A DNA stretch of 46,522 bases, taken from Candidatus Woesearchaeota archaeon (GTDB taxonomy: Archaea; Nanobdellota; Nanobdellia; Woesearchaeales; GW2011-AR4). The notes under the pieces were generated by a model. It saw nothing but the letters and a program-made list of their open reading frames with translations. It searched no databases and was not told the origin of the DNA. The stretch is taken from positions 1 through 46,522 of the forward strand of contig JACPJP010000011.1 of NCBI GenBank assembly GCA_016187495.1. The letters are read 5' to 3'. Positions 40,898 to 46,522 of the stretch are shown here, one piece after another. The translations under genes were made by a program, and so were the position numbers. The first letter of the stretch is position 1; the number at the start of each line of letters is the position of its first letter.

Positions 40898-41311
40898 ATG
40901 AAAGTTACGGTAGATACTAATTTTCTTATTTCAGCTACTCAATGGGATTACAGCGTTGCACATAAATTATTGAAGAAATTTATTATTTCAGATGCTATAA
41001 TCTTCACAACACAGGATATTTTGGACGAGGCAGTTGAAGTGCTTGAAAGAGATTTTGAATACAATAAAAATGAAGCTAAAAATATCATCGAAAAAATATT
41101 GCTTTTTGCTAATCTGGTAGAACCGAAACAAAAAATAGAAATAATAAAAGATGATCCTGATGATAATAAGGTGATAGAATGTGCCGTTGAATCTTCTTCT
41201 GATTATATCCTAACTTATGACAAGCATTTATTAAAGATTAAAAAGTATAAAGGAATCAGGATTATTAAACCTGAGGAAATTTTGAAACAGCGGCATTCCA
41301 CTCATCTGTGA
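40898..41311 (+). CDS. vapC: PIN-domain ribonuclease toxin
   Basis: 137 residues. PIN acidic residues: Asp6 (VTVDTNFLIS), Glu in ILDEAVEVL, Asp pair in DDPDDNKVIECA and Asp in DYILTYDKHLL. The KHLLKIKKYKGIRIIKPEE ending is typical. Predicted Mg-dependent endoribonuclease; VapC toxins commonly cut tRNA or rRNA. Encoded one base after its antitoxin, and 109 bases from tRNA-Arg. Confidence 0.9.
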   Translation: MKVTVDTNFLISATQWDYSVAHKLLKKFIISDAIIFTTQDILDEAVEVLERDFEYNKNEAKNIIEKILLFANLVEPKQKIEIIKDDPDDNKVIECAVESSSDYILTYDKHLLKIKKYKGIRIIKPEEILKQRHSTHL

Positions 41312-41419
41312 TGGGTGGTTAAAGTGGGGCAAAATTAAGACTTATTACACAAAGCCGGTTTTGGGTTTTGATGCAGATAGCAGCCAATAAAAATCTTAGA
41401 GGCAATAATTGGTATTTAA

Positions 41420-41505
41420 TGCCCCTGCTGGGAATCGAACCCAGGTCGCAAGGTGTTTGCTAAAAAACCGCAACCTCGCATTCTGATCCACTAAACTACG
41501 GGGGC
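41420..41505 (-). tRNA. tRNA-Arg(GCG) with 13-base anticodon-loop intron
   Basis: Acceptor GCCCCCG/CAGGGGC (one C-A mismatch at 6-67), A73, D stem GTTT/GAAT, T stem CTGGG/CCCAG with TTCGATT. Stem CGAGG/CCTTG; removing TTTTTTAGCAAAC (41455-41467) at the canonical 37/38 site gives loop TTGCGGA, anticodon GCG at 41469-41471. The splice motif is helix TTGC/GCAA with bulges GGT and ACA and only a 6-base loop in place of an inner stem. Mature length 73. No T-loop intron. Confidence 0.93.
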
Positions 41506-41617
41506 TTGGTATAAACTAATTTTGCTTGATTTATAAATATTCTTACATTTATATTAACTACCTTAAAATAGTAAAAATAGAAAGATATATAAATATAAAA
41601 AATCCCCATAAAATAGT

Positions 41618-42483
41618 ATGACACTTGACACATTAATTGAGCAGATAAAATCATTATCAGATATAACTGCGGTTTGCAGGAATATATTGTAGTTACAGAT
41701 ACCAATGGGATAATTAGGTATCACAGCCCTCAATTCGCAGAATTAGTTGGAGCAAAAGATAATGAGAATATTACAGGAAAACACGTTTTTAGGGATTTTC
41801 CTTTTGAGGCTAATGATTTTCCTTTTGAATCACCAAGCCAGAAAACTACGCTTCTAGAGCATGCACTTAAAACACAAGAAACTGCAGTATCAAGTAGGGT
41901 TAGGTATGGCGATAAAGGCAAGGATGAAAAATATATCAATATAAAAATATCGCCAATGCCTGAGCATGGCGCTGCTGTCGTAAGCTTTGTTGATGTGACG
42001 AGGGATGTTATGGCTGCAATCGTAGATGGTCTTACGGGAGCATATTCTCAAACCTATTACAGAACAGGATTAAAAGAACGCACAATCGCCGAGGCAGAAA
42101 GAACCAAAAATAAATATTTAGGGATTGTTGGTATAGATTTAAAGGGCCTTAAAAATGTTAATGACGAGAGAAGCCATGCTGCAGGAGATGTTGTCTTAAA
42201 AGATTTAGTTGAAATATTAAAATCTGCTGTGCGTAAAACAGACTATGTTGTAAGGGATGGGGGAGATGAATTCTTGATATTGTGTCCTGGAGCAGACGAA
42301 GGGGTTATTGGAAGAATTATGCATCGAATATATGGACGCACTAATGCTTATAACGCCAAAGTAAGCGACCCTTTATTGAAGATAAACCCATATATTGTTG
42401 GCATAGCAGGCAATTCTGATTACGAGGATTTATTTGCAGGTGTAGAGGAAAGAATTAATGCGCAAAAGCGTTTATCAAAGTAA
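41618..42483 (+). CDS. PAS-GGDEF protein (predicted diguanylate cyclase) with apparent frameshift near the start
   Basis: A TATA box (TATATAAATA, ~41585-41594) points to the ATG at 41618, which reads MTLDTLIEQIKSLSDITAVC and stops at 41692. The PAS domain continues in another frame from a TTG at 41674 (QEYIVVTDTNGIIRYHSPQF); one extra T near 41673 would fuse them. The GGDEF domain is complete: DGLTGAYSQTYYRTGL, IDLKGLKNVNDERSHAAGD, and RKTDYVVRDGGDEFLIL with active site GGDEF and, five residues earlier, an RxxD I-site. Predicted to make cyclic di-GMP from GTP under PAS control. GGDEF proteins are rare in archaea. May be translated from the TTG if the frameshift is real. Confidence 0.85.
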
Positions 42484-42498
42484 ATCGTCCTTAACTTG

Positions 42499-42981
42499 CT
42501 AATCTAACTTACTAAAGAACTGCTGTAATTTCTCCTGTTTAAAATCAGGAAAAGTATGCCAAAAATCCATAACTTTACCGTTCTTAAATTCCAGCACTTT
42601 ATGCGCAAAAACACCTTCCCCTAAATCTTCCTTAAATTCTTTGCCTTTGAAAGACGCAAGAACAACCTCTTTGCCATTAAAGTAGCCAGGATCTATATTC
42701 ACATTTCTTTTGTTATTGCCATCACAAAGTTCATGTTCAACCTGAGAAGAAATTATCTTTATCTCAGCTAAATCTTCCTTACTGATTATTTTATCAAAAA
42801 TAATCAATACTTTTTTTAAATCAGTGCCGAATTCCTCTTTATAGTAATCAGTAAAATTAAAGTTATAGTCGGCGCTGTTGGATAGTATAGCCCCAAAGTC
42901 GTCTTTCAATAATTGGACAGCTTTCTCGAAAATACTTTTGTCTTTATACATCAGCGCAAAAAACAATTTTCCGCCTTCCAT
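42499..42981 (-). CDS. DUF4416 family protein
   Basis: 160 residues. Family pattern: KLFFALMYKDKSIFEKAVQL at the start, DYYKEEFGTDLKKVLIIF, RNVNIDPGYFNGKEVVLASF, and the C-terminal VMDFWHTFPDFKQEKLQQFF. DUF4416 is found in bacteria and some archaea; function unknown. Convergent with the GGDEF gene, 15 bases apart. Confidence 0.85.
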   Translation of the reverse strand: MEGGKLFFALMYKDKSIFEKAVQLLKDDFGAILSNSADYNFNFTDYYKEEFGTDLKKVLIIFDKIISKEDLAEIKIISSQVEHELCDGNNKRNVNIDPGYFNGKEVVLASFKGKEFKEDLGEGVFAHKVLEFKNGKVMDFWHTFPDFKQEKLQQFFSKLD

Positions 42982-43128
42982 TTAAGAGAGTATATCAAGA
43001 TTTAATATAAACATTACTAGAACTCAACAATAAAATCAATAAAAATATCCCTATATCAAATAGTGATAAGGAGCAACAAAAAAGAAATAAAAATAAACAA
43101 AATAATAAAAAACAAAATCATTTATAGC

Positions 43129-44412
43129 CTACCCATAAGCCTCTTCCCTGTGCTGGCTGATGTCAAGGCCTTTTTCTTCCTCTTCCTTGCTAACTCTTAT
43201 GTTCTTAAACAAGCTGATTAGCTTCAGCAGCACATACGAACCGACAAATGTGTATGCAACGACTGCAGCAACGGCTATTGTTTGATTTACCAACTGCATG
43301 GGGTTTCCATAGAATAACCCATTAATGCCATTTATTGCCGCACTTGCAAACAAGCCCGTAGCTAAAGCGCCCCATATTCCAGCAGCTCCGTGACATGCGA
43401 AAACATCTAATGTGTCATCTATCTTTGTTCTGGTTGTGCGCCAATTAGCTATAAAATTAGATAAAATTCCGGCAAACAGCCCTATTATTATTGACGGAAT
43501 TACCCCTACAAAACCCGATGCAGGGGTTATTGCAACTAATCCGCAAATAACCCCAATGGCAAATCCAACAGCAGAAGGCTTTCCTTTCCTTATCCAGTCA
43601 ATGCCCATCCAGCTTAATCCAGCAGCAGCTGCTGCTAAGTTCGTGACAACCAAAGCGCTTGCTGCAAGCCCATTGGCTGCTAAGGCACTTCCGCCATTAA
43701 ATCCAAACCATCCAAACCACAGCAAAGCGGCACCTAAAATCACAAATGGCACATTATTTGGCTTGCTCTCGCTCACAGCGTCCTTACTTCTTCCTATGAA
43801 CAAAGCGGCTGCTAAAGCTGATACACCAGCTGCAATGTGGACTACTGTGCCGCCAGCAAAGTCTATTGCCCCTAACTTAGCGAGCCATCCATTAGCATTC
43901 CATACCCAATGCGCTATTGGAGAATAAATTAAAGTTGTCCATAAAACAGTAAACAGCATTAACGAACTGAATCTTATTCTTCCTGCAAATGCTCCTATAA
44001 TTAAAGCAGGAGTAATAGCTGCAAACTTTAACTGGAAGAAGTAAAACAGCCACTCTGGAATTGTTGATCCGTAATCGCCAGGCTCTGCTCCAACATTGTT
44101 TAATCCAGCTTTAGACAAATCCCCAAAATATCCATTTACGCTAGGCCCAAACGCAATTGAGTAGCCCCATAATGTCCATACTATGCTTACAACCGCAAAT
44201 ATCGCTATACTCTGAAAAATCGTAGAAAGGGCATGTTTCCTGTGAACTAAACCTCCATAGAAAAATCCTACAGCAGGTGTCATAATCATAACCAAAGCTG
44301 AAGCAGCAGCAACCCAGGCAACATCCCCTGCATTAATTTCCTGCGCATTAACACTAGATGCTAAGATAACGGACATCGCTAAAAATAAAATTAATATTGA
44401 AATTTTTTTCAT
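43129..44412 (-). CDS. amt: Ammonium transporter
   Basis: 427 residues: a cleavable-looking signal (KKISILILFLAMSVILASSV) then 11 membrane helices, as in AmtB/Rh proteins. Pore twin histidines are visible at 168 (SPIAHWVW) and 341 (FACHGAAGIWG); DFAGGTVVHIAAGVSAL is a family signature. Conducts ammonia/ammonium. Same strand and 73 bases downstream of glnA. A perfect 14-bp tandem repeat lies in the spacer. Usually regulated by a PII protein, but no glnK is in the window. Confidence 0.96.
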   Translation of the reverse strand: MKKISILILFLAMSVILASSVNAQEINAGDVAWVAAASALVMIMTPAVGFFYGGLVHRKHALSTIFQSIAIFAVVSIVWTLWGYSIAFGPSVNGYFGDLSKAGLNNVGAEPGDYGSTIPEWLFYFFQLKFAAITPALIIGAFAGRIRFSSLMLFTVLWTTLIYSPIAHWVWNANGWLAKLGAIDFAGGTVVHIAAGVSALAAALFIGRSKDAVSESKPNNVPFVILGAALLWFGWFGFNGGSALAANGLAASALVVTNLAAAAAGLSWMGIDWIRKGKPSAVGFAIGVICGLVAITPASGFVGVIPSIIIGLFAGILSNFIANWRTTRTKIDDTLDVFACHGAAGIWGALATGLFASAAINGINGLFYGNPMQLVNQTIAVAAVVAYTFVGSYVLLKLISLFKNIRVSKEEEEKGLDISQHREEAYG

Positions 44413-44440
44413 TTATTCTCACCTTTTATTCTTATATCTA

Positions 44441-44468
44441 TACATAATCAAAAATACATAATCAAAAA
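44441..44468 (-). promoter_or_regulatory. Perfect 14-bp tandem repeat upstream of amt
   Basis: TACATAATCAAAAA occurs twice in tandem (44441-44454, 44455-44468) between glnA and amt. A 13-base part, CAAAAATACATAA, also occurs in the glnA/Lrp divergent region (46034-46046). Candidate nitrogen-regulator site. Confidence 0.5.
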
Positions 44469-44485
44469 GTAATTAAAACAAATCT

Positions 44486-45949
44486 TTAGGTATCATAATA
44501 TAGGTAATACTCCCATGGATGCGGCCTTAGCCTTACTGGATCAATCTCCTTTGTTTTTTTGTAGTCTATCCACGTCTCAATTAACTCTTTTGTAAAAATA
44601 TTTCCTTCCAATAAGAACTTGTGGTCGCTTTCCAAGGCGTCCATAGCTTCTTTTAATGACGATGGTACACTCTTTACCTTCTTCAGCTGCTCCTTATCCA
44701 ATGCATACAAGTTTGCGTTCATTGGCTTTCCAGGGTCTATCTTTCTTTTTATTCCATCTATGCCTGCCATAAGCATTGCAGAGAATGCCAAGTAAACGTT
44801 GCAGCTCGGATCTGGGGTCCTAAACTCTATCCTTTTTGTCTTTTCGCTTTTTGAGTACATTGGTATCCTGACAGCTGCGCTCCTGTTCCTCTCCGAATAA
44901 ACAAGATTTACTGGTGCTTCAAATCCTGGAACTAGCCTTTTGTATGAATTTGTAGTAGGCGCAATTATTGCGCATAATGCAGGTGCGTGCTCCAACAAGC
45001 CTCCAATATAGTATCTTGCGGTGTCGCTTATCAATGCATCACCTTTTTTGTCATAGAACAGATTTTTTCCATCCTTCCACAAGCTCATATGTGTATGCAT
45101 TCCGCTTCCATTATCATTGAATAACGGCTTTGGCATGAAAGTAGCTGTCTTACCATGCATCACTGCAGTATTCTTAATCACATATTTGTACATCATAACC
45201 TGGTCTGCCATCCTGCTTAATGAAGAAAACCTCATATCGATCTCGCATTGGCCTGCAGTAGCAACCTCATGATGATGGCATTCTACCTCTATGCCAACTC
45301 TCATCAGCGTTTCAACTATCTGGTTTCTTATATTTTGCAAAGAATCTGTAGGAGCAACTGGGAAATATCCTTCTTTGTGTCTTATCTTATTCCCGAGATT
45401 ATTTTCTTCGCTTCCAGTATTCCATGCGCCTTCCGCAGAATCAATGTAATAATAGCCAAAATTTTCTTTTTGGTCAAACCTCACCTTGTCAAAAATAAAG
45501 AATTCAAGCTCAGGGCCACAATAGGCTGTATCAGCTATTCCCGTTTCTTTTAAGTAGGCTTCTGCTTTTTGCGCTATAAATCTTGGATCCTTGCTGTAAA
45601 ATTCCCCTGTAATAGGGTCCTTTACGTTTCCAATAACACTCATAGTGCTGTCAGAAAACGGGTCTGGGGTGCAGGTCTTTAAATCTGGTATTAAAACCAT
45701 GTCGCTTTCATTTATCTCCTGAAATCCCCTTATAGAGCTGCCATCAAATCCCAGCCCTTCCTGAAGGGAACTAAGGCTTAGTTCTTGTACCGGCACAGTA
45801 AAGTGCTGCCATATTCCCGGTATGTCCGTAAACTTTACGTCAACAAACTTTACATTTCCCATATACCTTTTAAGGTTTTCCACAAATTCACCGTTTCTTA
45901 TCTTGGAAGGTTCTTTCTCTATTAACTCCATTACTTCTTTCGTAATCAT
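44486..45949 (-). CDS. glnA: Glutamine synthetase, type I
   Basis: 487 residues. Condenses ammonium with glutamate using ATP. Motifs: [37 protein letters not shown], the ATP site [20 protein letters not shown], the Glu-loop region [20 protein letters not shown] and [30 protein letters not shown] segment stands where adenylylated GS has its NLYDLP tyrosine, so modification is uncertain. GGGGTGAAAAT gives the start at 45949. Divergent from an Lrp/AsnC gene and upstream of amt: a nitrogen-assimilation unit. Confidence 0.97.
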   Translation of the reverse strand: MITKEVMELIEKEPSKIRNGEFVENLKRYMGNVKFVDVKFTDIPGIWQHFTVPVQELSLSSLQEGLGFDGSSIRGFQEINESDMVLIPDLKTCTPDPFSDSTMSVIGNVKDPITGEFYSKDPRFIAQKAEAYLKETGIADTAYCGPELEFFIFDKVRFDQKENFGYYYIDSAEGAWNTGSEENNLGNKIRHKEGYFPVAPTDSLQNIRNQIVETLMRVGIEVECHHHEVATAGQCEIDMRFSSLSRMADQVMMYKYVIKNTAVMHGKTATFMPKPLFNDNGSGMHTHMSLWKDGKNLFYDKKGDALISDTARYYIGGLLEHAPALCAIIAPTTNSYKRLVPGFEAPVNLVYSERNRSAAVRIPMYSKSEKTKRIEFRTPDPSCNVYLAFSAMLMAGIDGIKRKIDPGKPMNANLYALDKEQLKKVKSVPSSLKEAMDALESDHKFLLEGNIFTKELIETWIDYKKTKEIDPVRLRPHPWEYYLYYDT

Positions 45950-46033
45950 ATTTTCACCCCATAACTTTTATTAAATTTTATTTTTTATTGGTACAAAGAG
46001 TAAATATAAATACTTTTTTGCATTTTAATTAAA

Positions 46034-46046
46034 CAAAAATACATAA
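46034..46046. promoter_or_regulatory. CAAAAATACATAA site shared with the amt repeat
   Basis: Thirteen-base match to the amt upstream repeat, inside the 193-base divergent promoter region of glnA and the Lrp-like gene. TATTTATATTT (minus, ~46002-46014) is a plausible glnA TATA box and TTATAAAATTAA (~46083) one for the regulator. Confidence 0.4.
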
Positions 46047-46142
46047 AAATACAATAATTTTAAATATATGTTTACTTATTTGTTATAAAATTAATTAGAA
46101 ATAAACAAATGATTGGCTCTAGTAGGAGATTAACGGCAAAAA

Positions 46143-46522
46143 ATGAGATTGGAAGAGACCGATAAAAAAATACTGAATATAATTGTGGAAAATTCAAGGC
46201 TTTCCCTTAGGCAGATAGCCCAAAAAGCAGGAGTTTCTGTAGCTACGGTTATGCATCACATAAAAAATCTCGAAAAAGAAGGCATAATAAGGAAATATAC
46301 TGCAAAATTGGACTATGAAAAAATGGGTTATGATGTAGAGGTAATGATAGAAATAAGAGTTTCTAAGGGCAGATTATTGGATGTTGAGAAGAAGATTGCA
46401 ATGGACCCTAATGTTTTTGCAGTTTATGATGTTACTGGAGCTTTTGACGCTTTAGTTTTGGCGAGATTCCCGACAAGAAGGAAGATGGATAATTTCCTTA
46501 AGAAAATCCAGACTTATGAATT
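46143..46522 (+). CDS. Lrp/AsnC family transcription regulator (3' end beyond window)
   Basis: First 126 codons visible. N-terminal helix-turn-helix: METD-type start (MRLEETDKKILNIIVENSRL), SLRQIAQKAGVSVATVMHHI, then KNLEKEGIIRKYTAKLDYEK; the RAM-type sensor domain follows (VEVMIEIRVSKGRLLDVEKK, VFAVYDVTGAFDALVLARF). Lrp proteins sense amino acids. Divergent placement from glnA suggests control of nitrogen assimilation in response to glutamine or another amino acid. The C-terminus is cut by the window edge. Confidence 0.93.
   Translation, partial: MRLEETDKKILNIIVENSRLSLRQIAQKAGVSVATVMHHIKNLEKEGIIRKYTAKLDYEKMGYDVEVMIEIRVSKGRLLDVEKKIAMDPNVFAVYDVTGAFDALVLARFPTRRKMDNFLKKIQTYE

Noticed and set aside
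41312-41419. Possible small gene between vapC and tRNA-Arg
   Set aside because: No ORF with start signal; only AT-rich flank.
43412-43927. 171-codon plus-strand ORF inside amt
   Set aside because: Antisense shadow of a membrane-protein gene with repetitive codon pattern.
1-46522. CRISPR array or cas genes
   Set aside because: No array of regularly spaced identical repeats with unique spacers and no Cas motifs; the short direct repeats found have only two to five copies.

Overview
The window is a gene-dense, AT-rich stretch of an archaeal chromosome. The evidence is split RNA polymerase genes (A'/A'' and B'/B''), RpoH and RpoP, archaeal ribosomal proteins (L30e, L7Ae, S28e, L24e, L37Ae), prefoldin beta, aIF1A, EF-2, intron-bearing tRNA genes, and TATA boxes about 25-30 nt upstream of many start codons (often leaderless mRNAs). 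The many small proteins, the bacterial-type MetK and LspA, and heavy tRNA interruption suggest a DPANN-like lineage (Woesearchaeota/Pacearchaeota type); that placement is inference.

Layout. 1-3387: a large membrane-anchored subtilisin-like protease, open at the left edge. 3395-11697 (minus): transcription operon rpoH-rpoB2-rpoB1-rpoA1-rpoA2-rpl30e-nusA. 11735-12041 (minus): tRNA-Lys and tRNA-Asp, each with two introns. 12528-14361: aIF1A, a four-helix membrane protein, a PGPGW protein and LspA. 14444-17230: an accessory island with an AbrB-like/zinc-ribbon pair divergent from a DDE transposase across an array of five palindromes, then small membrane and coiled-coil proteins. 17362-20604 (minus): a disordered protein, a membrane protein, an EndoIII-family glycosylase, a frameshifted remnant, an orphan receiver and a COG1325 RNA-binding protein. 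20953-22213 (minus): rpl37ae-rpoP-pfdB-UPF0147 led by tRNA-Pro with three insertions. 22409-29990: Nudix hydrolase, metK, XRE-CBS regulator, phosphoesterase, membrane protein, winged-helix protein, a helical protein, a cystathionine gamma-synthase/lyase-family enzyme and a small zinc protein. Two related structured elements lie here. 30015-35085: a tRNA with GAC in the anticodon position plus a partial copy, small proteins, DUF2283, tsaC, aldo/keto reductase, a shortened Dph2 and an IS remnant. 35306-38905: rpl7ae-rps28e-rpl24e-ndk followed by EF-2, in the place where infB is usual. 38925-42981: a membrane protein, a nuclease-like protein, an AbrB/PIN toxin-antitoxin pair, tRNA-Arg, a PAS-GGDEF protein and DUF4416. 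43129-46522: nitrogen assimilation (amt, glnA) with a divergent Lrp/AsnC regulator running off the right edge.

Main points of interest. (1) All five tRNA genes are interrupted, nine times in total. Three carry an intron at the same T-loop position (59/60), where the invariant TTCA supplies one strand of the splicing helix. (2) Two copies of a ~165-177 nt structured element, each behind a TATA box, precede two different genes. (3) Two other dispersed repeat families are present, one with compensatory base changes. (4) EF-2 has P-loop Asp->His and switch-I Gly->Leu changes, and the only diphthamide-synthesis gene here lacks its first cysteine domain. (5) An archaeal PAS-GGDEF protein keeps its active site and I-site but has an apparent frameshift near its start. 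(6) Apparent one-base frameshifts in three genes, two of them at A runs, may reflect sequence errors or real gene decay.
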